Of a stretch of DNA of 64,000 bases, positions 1-8,200 are shown piece after piece. Both the position numbers and the translations under genes were made by a program. Within the stretch, counting starts at the first letter, position 1. Each line of letters starts with the position of its first letter. The DNA is taken from positions 61,593 to 125,592 of the forward strand of contig JAFLBZ010000010.1 of NCBI GenBank assembly GCA_017303715.1, in the 5' to 3' direction. This stretch comes from Rhodothermia bacterium (GTDB lineage: Bacteria; Bacteroidota; Rhodothermia; Rhodothermales; UBA2364). The notes under the pieces are model-generated. The model did no database searches, was not told the DNA's origin, and saw nothing but the letters and a program-made list of their open reading frames with translations.

Positions 1-1737
1 AGAAAATACTACGAAGAGGAAATGCGGTATCTACATGAGGCTGGTAAGGCATTTGCCCAAGCCCATCCAGAAACCGCCCGTTTTCTGAACTTAGACAGCA
101 TCACAGACCGCGACCCCTACGTTGAGCGGCTTTTTGAAGGATTTGCCTTCCTTTCTGGTCGGATTCACGAGCGGTTGGACGATGATTTACCCGAATATAC
201 AGAAGGGTTGTTTAACCTTTTGTGGCCCCATTACCTCAGGCCCATTCCGGGTTTGGCCATCTTAGAAATGCAACCCAAAGTTGGGGTCATTCAGGAAACC
301 ACCTCTTATGTGGCAGGTACGGAAGTAATCTCAAAGCCAGTCGGTCCCGAAAATGTGGCTTGTCGGTTTACTACCACCAGCGATTTAGATGTACATCCGC
401 TCTCCTTGAGCAAGGCCGAAATGACATGGGTTCCCGGAAGTTCGAGTCTCAATTTGCGTTTCGACCTTTTGAAAGGAGCTTCCTTTGAGAATCTTCGCTT
501 TAAAAATGGAAAACTGCGGCTCTTTTTCTATGCTGACCCCGCTATCGCCTCCACACTCCATTTGTTTATGACCCGTCATGTCAGACGGATTAGTTTGGTG
601 TGTGGGCCGGACGACAATCCTTTTACGGTGTCTCATGACCAATCTTGGGTGGAGCCTTGTGGTTTTAAGGAAGAAGATGGACTATTGCCCTATTCTCGGT
701 TTTCCTTTAAAGGGTTTAGATTGCTCCAAGAATATTTTAGTTTTAGGCCCAAATTCTGGTTTGTGGACTTGTGCGGCTTCGAGCGTTTTACGCCGGAAGA
801 TTCTCCTTCCTCATTTACTGTTCGTGTGGACTTTGACCGCTCCTTCCCGGAAGACAGGAGATTTAAAACAGAGAACATCCGCTTGCATTGTTCCCCCATT
901 ATCAACCTATTTCAGAAGGATACAACGCCGATTCGTGTGGATCACCTTACGACAGAGTACCGGATCAATCCAGACACCAACGCGCCACGGAGCTATGAAA
1001 TTTATGATACCACAGAGGTGGTTGGTATTGAGGAACGAACCAATCGCAGGCATTTTTACAAACCTTTCTACTCTTTTGAACGAGACGAAAAAGGCCGATT
1101 CTATACCACCAAAATCCGTCAAGCTCCCTCTGGGCAATACGATCTTTACCTCTCGATTTTGGGTTCTAATTTGGATCAGGACTTGGCAAACGAGACCTTG
1201 TCTATCACGTCTTTGGCCACAAACAGGAGCTTACCACGCGAACACCTTAAAGAAGGCGATATTTCCAAACCCCCGCCCGGATTTGCCGATGTGGTTCAGT
1301 TGCGTAACCTCACCCAGCCGACCTTAGACCGGCATCCGCCGCGAGACCAGAACTTTTTTTGGAAACTGATCTCACACCTTTCCATGAACCACATGTCCAT
1401 CGCCAATCCTATTGCATTCCGGCTTTTACTCAGTTTATACGACTGGGAACGAAGTGAAGCCAACCGGAAACGGATTGAGGGCATCCGAAATATCCAGTGG
1501 CGACCCAAAGAACGGGTGTATCGTGGCGCCATCATTCGCGGATCCGAGGTCGTTCTTGAGGTACAAGATGGTGCTTTCGCAGATGAAGGCGATTTATGCT
1601 TGTTCGGATTGGTGCTAAGCCATTTCTTGGGGATGTACGCGACCATCAACTCCTTTGTTTATCTCACCTTAATGAGTATGCCCTCTGGCAAAACCTATGA
1701 ATGGTCGCCACAAAAGGGCGTAAAACCTGTATTATAA
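1..1737 (+). CDS. tssF: TssF, type VI secretion baseplate protein (5' partial)
   Basis: TssF (VasA/ImpG family) is a component of the T6SS baseplate wedge, working with TssG, TssE and TssK in the cytoplasm under the membrane complex. The reading frame is open from base 1: the codons before the first ATG (position 22) read RKYYEEE, and together with the following MRYLHEAGKAFA they match the conserved TssF N-terminus, in which a YYxxEL-type segment precedes the first internal Met. The true start is therefore upstream of the window and the ATG at 22 is internal. The family signature DPYVERLFEGFAFLSGRI lies near residues 38-55 of the visible protein, followed by PHYLRPIPG. About 578 residues are visible, close to the usual family length of about 590, so only some N-terminal residues are missing. 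tssG follows after 14 nt. The family assignment is very secure. Confidence 0.95.
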   Translation, partial: RKYYEEEMRYLHEAGKAFAQAHPETARFLNLDSITDRDPYVERLFEGFAFLSGRIHERLDDDLPEYTEGLFNLLWPHYLRPIPGLAILEMQPKVGVIQETTSYVAGTEVISKPVGPENVACRFTTTSDLDVHPLSLSKAEMTWVPGSSSLNLRFDLLKGASFENLRFKNGKLRLFFYADPAIASTLHLFMTRHVRRISLVCGPDDNPFTVSHDQSWVEPCGFKEEDGLLPYSRFSFKGFRLLQEYFSFRPKFWFVDLCGFERFTPEDSPSSFTVRVDFDRSFPEDRRFKTENIRLHCSPIINLFQKDTTPIRVDHLTTEYRINPDTNAPRSYEIYDTTEVVGIEERTNRRHFYKPFYSFERDEKGRFYTTKIRQAPSGQYDLYLSILGSNLDQDLANETLSITSLATNRSLPREHLKEGDISKPPPGFADVVQLRNLTQPTLDRHPPRDQNFFWKLISHLSMNHMSIANPIAFRLLLSLYDWERSEANRKRIEGIRNIQWRPKERVYRGAIIRGSEVVLEVQDGAFADEGDLCLFGLVLSHFLGMYATINSFVYLTLMSMPSGKTYEWSPQKGVKPVL

Positions 1738-1751
1738 AAACCACAAGACCA

Positions 1752-2765
1752 ATGGCCGCAATCAAAAACAAACCAAGTCACCGCGTAATGGAACGCATGT
1801 TAGAAGAGCCGCACCAGTTCGACTTCTTCCAAGCGGTGATGCTCTTGGAGCGGCAATATGGCGATCTAAAGCGGACGGATGTTTATACGGACAACGAGGC
1901 GCATCCTGTCTTTATGCAACCCCACACTGGCTTGGTCTTCCCGCCTTCCGACATCAAGAACATTCAGTTGGTGAAGCACAATGCGCTGGAAAAACCCGTT
2001 GTCACCGTTACTTTTATGGGCTTATACGGTATTGCCTCCCCACTACCCGTCTATTTTTACGACGAGATTGCAACAGATCAGGCATATACCATTCCGCTCA
2101 AGTCCTTTTTGGATTTTTTCAACCATCGTCTTTATCAGCACTTTTATCGGGCGTGGAAAAAATACCAACCATCGCTTCAGGCACAAAACGAACATGTGGA
2201 TCGTCATGCCGAGCGGTTTTATGCTTTGGCCGGAATTGGTCTTCCTGAAGAGCGCTCAGGGCAATTTTTCTCGCCCTTACGCTTGGCGGCATTTGCCGGA
2301 AGATTGTCCTCGCCGACACGAAATGCAGAAGGGTTACGCGCCATTTTGGAGGCTTTTTTTGACAATACCCAAGCACGGATTCAGGAAAATATCCCGCGTT
2401 GGGTTGAACTTCGCGACCGACCAATCATGAGCCGGAAATCTCGAAATGGCATGGTTTTGGGCAGCAACATCACTTTGGGGAAAAAACTCTTTGATATTTC
2501 TGGCAAGTTTAGAATCCATCTTCAAATACAATCTATGGAATTGTACTTGGGGCTTTTGCCCGGTGGCCAATACGAGGAGAAATTCCGCTATTTGGTGGGC
2601 TTATATGCCCCAGATGGGTTGAGTTACGATCTTCAATTGGAGATTCCGGCGAGCTTATTACCACGTCAGAAATTAGGCAAGGAAAAACCCATGCGTCTTG
2701 GGCTAACGGGTATGTTGGGACATGCCAAAGAAGCTTTGCATAAGCGGATTATCCAATATTTTTGA
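1752..2765 (+). CDS. tssG: TssG, type VI secretion baseplate protein
   Basis: TssG (VasB/ImpH family) pairs with TssF in the T6SS baseplate wedge. The family pattern is clear: an N-terminal HQFDFFQAVMLLER segment, then GLYGIASPLPVYFYDEI, then a FLDFFNHRLYQHFYRAWKKYQ-like segment, the TssG hallmark around a conserved HR and a WKKY. The open frame runs upstream to 1701, inside tssF. I chose the ATG at 1752, 14 nt after the tssF stop, because the extension adds 17 poorly conserved residues. The product is 337 residues, usual for the family. It is in the same operon as tssF, with clpV 131 nt downstream. Confidence 0.93.
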   Translation: MAAIKNKPSHRVMERMLEEPHQFDFFQAVMLLERQYGDLKRTDVYTDNEAHPVFMQPHTGLVFPPSDIKNIQLVKHNALEKPVVTVTFMGLYGIASPLPVYFYDEIATDQAYTIPLKSFLDFFNHRLYQHFYRAWKKYQPSLQAQNEHVDRHAERFYALAGIGLPEERSGQFFSPLRLAAFAGRLSSPTRNAEGLRAILEAFFDNTQARIQENIPRWVELRDRPIMSRKSRNGMVLGSNITLGKKLFDISGKFRIHLQIQSMELYLGLLPGGQYEEKFRYLVGLYAPDGLSYDLQLEIPASLLPRQKLGKEKPMRLGLTGMLGHAKEALHKRIIQYF

Positions 2766-2896
2766 AATCCAGCCTTTGTTGACGGTACGGTATAAAACCC
2801 CGAAACCGCCTCAAAGTTTGCATAAAACCTGCGGCCAAAACATTGCCGCCAACACTAAAAAACGATTCTTTTCACCTGCGGTAACGCCACCGCATA

Positions 2897-5533
2897 ATGC
2901 CCCTCAACCGTATGGTAACCAAAGACTTACGCAAACTCCTTTCTCGGCTGAATGCCTACAATACCCGCATGATGGAAGCCGCTGCCGGGTTTTGTATTAC
3001 ACGCGGCCACTATGAAGTCACCTTAGAGCATGTATTGCTCAAAATGATGGAAGATGGTACGGGCGACATCACCAAAATTATGGATCACTACGGAGCAACC
3101 AAGAACAACCTGTGGGTGGTCTTGCAGCATCGTCTTGAACGGTTCAAAACCGGAAATACCGGCAGACCCTCCTTTTCACCCGTTTTGCTCCAACTGATCG
3201 AATCGGCGTGGATTGTCGCTTCCGTCCATCATGGGGCCAACGAAGTGCGCTCTGGACACCTGATAGAAGCCCTACTCACCTCCGATGCTTTGCGGTTAGA
3301 GGGCTTTGTGGAGGCACTCTCTATGGTCTCCACCGATGACCTCCGACAAAAATTTAGGGAGGTGGTTGGTGGTTCTGTGGAAGACACAATGGTCAGTAAA
3401 TCTGCTGGAAGTCTGCCACATAACGTGACCGATGGCGAACAACCAAGCGGCGAAACAGCCTTAGACCTCTATACCACCGATGTGACCGGAAAAGCCCGTG
3501 AGGGTAAAATTGATCCTATTTTTGGACGCGATGCGGAGATCCGCCAAGCGATTGACGTCCTGAGCCGCCGTCGAAAAAACAATCCAATCCTTATCGGAGA
3601 GGCCGGAGTCGGAAAAACGGCGATTGTAGAGGGCTTGGCCCTGCGGTTGGTGCAAGGTGACGTGCCGGATTCCCTCAAAGAATGTGAAATTCGCGGATTA
3701 GACCTTGCGCTTTTACAAGCCGGTGCGGGCGTTAAAGGGGAGTTCGAGAACCGCCTGAAGAACGTCATTGAAGAGTTACGCGCGGCACCCAAACCCATTA
3801 TCCTGTTTATTGACGAAGCCCACACCTTGATCGGAGCTGGCGGCGCACAAGGTACGGGCGATGCAGCAAACTTGTTAAAACCAGCTCTTGCACGTGGCGA
3901 ACTCCGGACAATTGCAGCTACAACTTTCTCGGAATACAAGCAATACATCGAAAAAGATCCCGCCCTTGAACGCCGTTTTCAACCGATTAAGGTAGAAGAA
4001 CCAGATATCGAAAAAGCCTCGATGATGCTACGCGGTATCAAAGGGATTTATGAGAAGTTCCACAAACTCCATATCTCCACCGAAGCCACCCAAGCCGCTG
4101 CGGCACTTTCATCGCGATACATCGCCGGACGCCAACTGCCAGACAAAGCGGTGGATTTATTGGACACAGCATCCGCACGGGTAAAGATGGGACAAACCGC
4201 CAAACCCGGCCAATTAGATGATATTGAGCGAACAATCGCCAACCTCGAAGTAGAAATTGAGGCCAACAAGCGCGACATTGCTACAGGTCTATCGGACGAT
4301 TTGGAGAAATTGAACAGCCTTATGGGCGAGCTTGCCGACGCAAAAACACAGAAAGACGCTTTTGAACGTCGGTGGAAACAAGAATTGGACATCGTTTTGA
4401 AAATTCGGGACATACGGGAAAAGATTTCCAACCAAGACGGCGATCTGATGGCCCTGCGTACCGAGATGTCTGACCTGCAAACACAGCTCAAAGGCATACA
4501 GGGCGAAGACCCCTTGGTTCATGCGGAGGTTAATCCAGCGGTGATTGCGCAGGTGATTGCAGACTGGACAGGCATTCCGGTTGGAAGCATGATGAAAGAT
4601 GAGGCGAAGACCTTATTGGAAATGGACAATCGCTTAAAAGCCCATATCAAAGGACAGGACGAAGCCATCGAAGACGTATCGGATGTGATCCGAACGGCAA
4701 AAGCTGGCATGAAAAACCCAGATGCACCCATTGCCGTTTTCCTTTTCGTCGGGCCAAGTGGGACTGGAAAAACCGAAACGGCACGCATGGTGGCAGAGGA
4801 AATGTTTGGCGGCGAGAAATTCCTCACCACCATCAACATGAGCGAGTACCAAGAGTCGCACACGGTTTCCCAACTTAAAGGCGCACCTCCAGGATATGTG
4901 GGTTATGGGGAAGGCGGTATCCTCACAGAAGCCGTTCGTCAGCGCCCCTACTCGGTGGTTTTGCTGGATGAATGTGAAAAAGCCCATAAAGACGTGATGA
5001 ACCTTTTTTATCAGGTTTTTGACAAAGGCTTTATGCGGGATGGCGAAGGCCGTGAAATTGACTTCCGCAATACCGTGATTATGCTCACCTCCAATTTGGG
5101 AACAGAAACCCTAACGACGATGGGCTTAGAAGACCCACGCCCTGCGCCCGACGCCATGCGCGATGCCATCCACCGAGACTTGGTCTCGCACTTCCAACCG
5201 GCATTACTTGCACGGATGAAGGTTATTCCCTATTACCCACTCAACAAAGAAGCGGTTAGGGCCATTACAAAACTCAAACTCAACCGCATCGGCAAGCGCT
5301 TATCGGCATCTCACCAAATGCAGTTTGCCTATTCTGATGAGGTGGTGGAACGCATTGTGGAACGGTGTACACAAGTGGATAGCGGCGCTCGGAACATTGA
5401 TTTTATCATTGACCGGACGGTCTTGCCAGAGGCGTCCCGTGCGCTATTACTACGAATGGTAGATGAAAACATCCCTTCGGCCTTGTCGCTCGGCATAGAT
5501 GTAGATGGCAATTTCACCTACACCTTCACATAA
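2897..5533 (+). CDS. clpV: ClpV/TssH, type VI secretion AAA+ ATPase
   Basis: ClpV is the hexameric Clp/Hsp100 ATPase that disassembles the contracted T6SS sheath (TssB/TssC) so that it can be reused. Seen in the 878 residues: an N-terminal Clp repeat domain (about 1-150), a first AAA+ module with Walker A GEAGVGKT at 234-241 and Walker B FIDEAH around D306, a coiled-coil middle domain (about 420-525), a second AAA+ module with Walker A GPSGTGKT from 619 and VLLDECEKAH, and the C-terminal D2 small domain. Position next to tssFG and the GYVGYGEGGILTEAVRQ pattern favour ClpV over the general disaggregase ClpB. An ATG five codons downstream (2912) is an equally possible start. The gene ends the operon and is followed by an intrinsic terminator. 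Confidence 0.94.
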   Translation: MPLNRMVTKDLRKLLSRLNAYNTRMMEAAAGFCITRGHYEVTLEHVLLKMMEDGTGDITKIMDHYGATKNNLWVVLQHRLERFKTGNTGRPSFSPVLLQLIESAWIVASVHHGANEVRSGHLIEALLTSDALRLEGFVEALSMVSTDDLRQKFREVVGGSVEDTMVSKSAGSLPHNVTDGEQPSGETALDLYTTDVTGKAREGKIDPIFGRDAEIRQAIDVLSRRRKNNPILIGEAGVGKTAIVEGLALRLVQGDVPDSLKECEIRGLDLALLQAGAGVKGEFENRLKNVIEELRAAPKPIILFIDEAHTLIGAGGAQGTGDAANLLKPALARGELRTIAATTFSEYKQYIEKDPALERRFQPIKVEEPDIEKASMMLRGIKGIYEKFHKLHISTEATQAAAALSSRYIAGRQLPDKAVDLLDTASARVKMGQTAKPGQLDDIERTIANLEVEIEANKRDIATGLSDDLEKLNSLMGELADAKTQKDAFERRWKQELDIVLKIRDIREKISNQDGDLMALRTEMSDLQTQLKGIQGEDPLVHAEVNPAVIAQVIADWTGIPVGSMMKDEAKTLLEMDNRLKAHIKGQDEAIEDVSDVIRTAKAGMKNPDAPIAVFLFVGPSGTGKTETARMVAEEMFGGEKFLTTINMSEYQESHTVSQLKGAPPGYVGYGEGGILTEAVRQRPYSVVLLDECEKAHKDVMNLFYQVFDKGFMRDGEGREIDFRNTVIMLTSNLGTETLTTMGLEDPRPAPDAMRDAIHRDLVSHFQPALLARMKVIPYYPLNKEAVRAITKLKLNRIGKRLSASHQMQFAYSDEVVERIVERCTQVDSGARNIDFIIDRTVLPEASRALLLRMVDENIPSALSLGIDVDGNFTYTFT

Positions 5534-5553
5534 ACCAAAACATTCATTTTTTG

Positions 5554-5599
5554 AGGTTCCGAACGCTCCCATGCACAAAAGAGTTCGGAACCTTTTTTT
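5554..5599 (+). terminator. Intrinsic terminator of the T6SS operon
   Basis: A perfect 11-bp inverted repeat, AGGTTCCGAAC (5554-5564) and GTTCGGAACCT (5583-5593), encloses an 18-nt loop and is followed at once by a run of T to 5599. It lies 20 nt after the clpV stop codon, so clpV is the last gene of the tssFG-clpV transcript. Confidence 0.92.
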
Positions 5600-5703
5600 A
5601 ATTCAAATCCCTAACCCCATTCGTTTGATAACAAAAAATTTGCACTCGAAATTTACAAAGCTAATAGCCATAAAAATCGAGACCTTCATTTTACCTCAAC
5701 GTT

Positions 5704-5950
5704 CACAACAAAGGATGTTTTGATCTGGCGTTTCAACCTTCCTGTCTCCCCGAATCCGATGCGACTGAGTTCTTCGGGGCTTACTTCAAAAAAAGTCAAT
5801 CCCTCAGAACACGGCCTATAAAACGTTTGAGGAGCTTGCGGAACGACGCATTAGAGCTTGATCCAATTGGTAACAAGCCAAACCTTATAAAATCAGCTTT
5901 TCGGAAGAATACGGTAGATGTCCCTACAGACTAAGGACTGACTCAATACT
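5704..5950 (+). pseudogene. IS630-type transposase relic, 3' end, copy 1
   Basis: This stretch aligns by eye along its length with 44427-44673 and 48684-48930. In copy 2 the translation gives a DDE transposase C-terminus of the IS630 type (TELLWAYFKKTLSQNTAYKT, followed by an ELEERLIRELD-like helix and a basic end). Copy 1 is the most decayed: the equivalent reads ATEFFGAYFKK and then loses frame. Only about the last 75 codons are represented; the catalytic core and 5' end are absent. The rest of the 5600-6006 gap holds nothing recognisable. Confidence 0.7.
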
Positions 5951-6006
5951 ACAGTTTAATTTAGCACTAAACCCGCCTTTTTACCAGACTGTTGTTGCTT
6001 GTTCTT

Positions 6007-7647
6007 TTATTTGTTTTCTATATTCCTTAGCTCATTTATTGCGTCTTCTTTTAGAAAACTCATTGGTTCTGTTTGAACGCTATTCCAAATACTAATTGAT
6101 GAAGTAAAATCCAGTCTTGCTTTTTCATAATTTTTGAGCATTGAATACACTTTACCCCTCTCAAAATAATGGTAAGCACCTCCTTTCTTTTCAATTAACA
6201 AAGTATAAATTCCTATTGCATCATTATAACGTTTTTCTTTAATAGCCAGTGAAGCTCTTTCTTCTTCCTTTTCAATATTTATATTATTAGCATTTGTATT
6301 TATTGGGTTAGCGGTGTTAGTTGGAATATAAACATTGTTTTCCCATTTTCCTTCAATTATTTTTCCATCAATTTTATACGTATATTTACCGTATCCTGTT
6401 CTATTACCATTTACCCAATCCCCGGTATAAACATCTCCGCTTGCCCATTGATAAGTCCCTTTTCCGTGCCGTACATTATTTAATAGTTCACCAGTATATG
6501 TGCCATTATCATAAATATATTTACAAGTTCCTTTCCCGATTTGTTGACCATTTTGAAACCCTCCTGAATAAAAACCGCCATCCTTCCACTTATAAGTTCC
6601 TTGTCCTGTTCGTTGACCGAAAACCCAATCACCTTCATAAGTTTCTCCATTTGCCCATTTGTGTAATCCTATTCCGTGGTATTCATTATCTACAAAATCG
6701 CCTTTATAGTATTGATTATAGCTCGTGGTGGCTTCTCCTTTACCGTTTGCTTTTCCATTTTTAATTTCTCCAGTGTAGTAAAGCGTTTCTCCTTTATAGC
6801 TTGGGCGTTCAAAGGTAAGCGAATTTGAATTTTGTGGATCTGAATTTAATGCCATAAGAATCTTTATAGACTCTAACTCTTGCTTGGCTACTGAAACAAA
6901 GTTCAAATCTGGGTATTGTTGAATATAATTCTCTAAATCATTTTTAGCTTTTTCATATTCGCCAAGTTCTGAATAAGCCCATCCCCTATTAAAAATAGCA
7001 TTCCCAACTAAAGGATCATTGTAAAATTGCAATGCTTTTTGGTAATGTTTTTTTGCCTCAATATTATCATTTTCATTTTGCGAATAAAGATTAGCTTGGT
7101 CACAAAGCCAGTTGGCATAAGCATTTTTGGCATCCTTATATAGCTGTGTAGCTGTGTAGTTATTTGATTTAATAATGACAAAATCGGGATTCTCTTTATA
7201 TATTTTAGTAGCATATTCAACAGATTTTTCCCAATTTTTTTCTATTGCATAGGTCTCGGCTAAATAATTATAAGTAAGATAAATATTTGTATTTGATTTT
7301 GATGAAATTTGGGAATTAGAATTAAGATATATATTAAAATATTCAATAGCTTTCTTCCCATCTACTGACATTTCTGGAACACCTAAAATATTTGTCAAAG
7401 ATTGATCTTTTTTAGTTTTAATTTTATTAAGAAAGCAAATCCCAATTTCAATGTTATAAGCCAAATCTGGGTTAGAAGCTCCTTGTAAGTATAGGGAATA
7501 AGCTTCTATTGCACCGTCCCATTCTCCTGCTTTATATCGCTCTTCTGCTGTTTTTAACAACTGCTGGTAAATAGGCTGCGCAAATAGTTGACTAAATGAA
7601 AGATTCAATACGATTATTAAAATTATGTTTTTCATTTTAAAGCTCAT
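6007..7647 (-). CDS. Secreted TPR and MORN-repeat protein
   Basis: A 546-residue protein whose N-terminus is a signal peptide (hydrophobic IIVLNLSFSQLFAQ, cleavage probably near residue 24). An ATG four codons downstream (7635) is an equally good start. Residues about 28-262 look like tetratricopeptide repeats, as in NRGWAYSELGEYEKAKNDLE. Residues about 283-440 are six or so MORN repeats of the YxGxxxNGxxxGxGxxxW type, for example GETYEGDWVFGQRTGQGTYK. A further TPR pair follows at about 470-530. MORN repeats are usually scaffold or lipid- and protein-binding modules; the function here is unknown. The gene is markedly more AT-rich than the flanking operons and sits between a transposase relic and a dead integrase, which suggests acquisition by transfer. 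Confidence 0.8.
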   Translation of the reverse strand: MSFKMKNIILIIVLNLSFSQLFAQPIYQQLLKTAEERYKAGEWDGAIEAYSLYLQGASNPDLAYNIEIGICFLNKIKTKKDQSLTNILGVPEMSVDGKKAIEYFNIYLNSNSQISSKSNTNIYLTYNYLAETYAIEKNWEKSVEYATKIYKENPDFVIIKSNNYTATQLYKDAKNAYANWLCDQANLYSQNENDNIEAKKHYQKALQFYNDPLVGNAIFNRGWAYSELGEYEKAKNDLENYIQQYPDLNFVSVAKQELESIKILMALNSDPQNSNSLTFERPSYKGETLYYTGEIKNGKANGKGEATTSYNQYYKGDFVDNEYHGIGLHKWANGETYEGDWVFGQRTGQGTYKWKDGGFYSGGFQNGQQIGKGTCKYIYDNGTYTGELLNNVRHGKGTYQWASGDVYTGDWVNGNRTGYGKYTYKIDGKIIEGKWENNVYIPTNTANPINTNANNINIEKEEERASLAIKEKRYNDAIGIYTLLIEKKGGAYHYFERGKVYSMLKNYEKARLDFTSSISIWNSVQTEPMSFLKEDAINELRNIENK

Positions 7648-7689
7648 TTTTGTTCTTAGTGTTCTTCAAAATATGAAGTAAAGGACTTA

Positions 7690-7925
7690 CAAACTGGGAA
7701 AATAGCCCGCTCGGTGATATGGGTATTGAACTCGGTGGTCTTCGTGCTTTCATGACCCAAAAGGGCTTGTATTTACCATATTTTATACCTTGCGCTAACA
7801 AATGTGTTGCAAATGAGTGTCTTAACGTATGTACAGTAGTTTAAGGATTTACGCCAGATTTGTCAACGGCTTTTCTCAAAATCATTTGTACACTTCTTGC
7901 GCTTATGAACTGTATTCTTGCCCTC
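7690..7925 (-). pseudogene. Tyrosine recombinase (integrase) C-terminal relic
   Basis: On the minus strand the translation gives SARSVQMILRKAVDKSGVNP, an in-frame TAA, then TVHTLRHSFATHLLAQGI, which carries the HxLRHSFATH box (catalytic His and Arg) of phage-type integrases and XerC/D. A frameshift later, ALLGHESTKTTEFNTHIT corresponds to the LLGHxS...THI region before the catalytic Tyr. With a stop, a frameshift and no recognisable N-terminus, it is a decayed remnant. The neighbouring sequence to 8200 is too degraded to assign. It lies just upstream of the AT-rich MORN gene. Confidence 0.8.
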
Positions 7926-8200
7926 TAAACCCTCAGTCTAAATATCTATTCCATTGGCCCTAGCACTTATCTTGATGCACTTTTTTGGGTATCAATCTAT
8001 TACTCAAATCAGACTCATTTTTTGATCTTCTTTTTTGGTTTTCTAAAACGCTTGTAACCCACACTCTTAATTAAGCACTTCATGAATGATTATTCAAGAC
8101 ATTTGTTCGCAGACGAGAAACAAAAGGAATTACACCCATCCCTAAATATCCGAACTGTGCTTCTCAACCATGAGCACGTCCAAAGTCATTGAAGAAGCCC

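Noticed and set aside
578..1327. A 249-codon frame inside tssF
   Set aside because: It overlaps the clear TssF frame, has no recognisable motifs and no independent start context.
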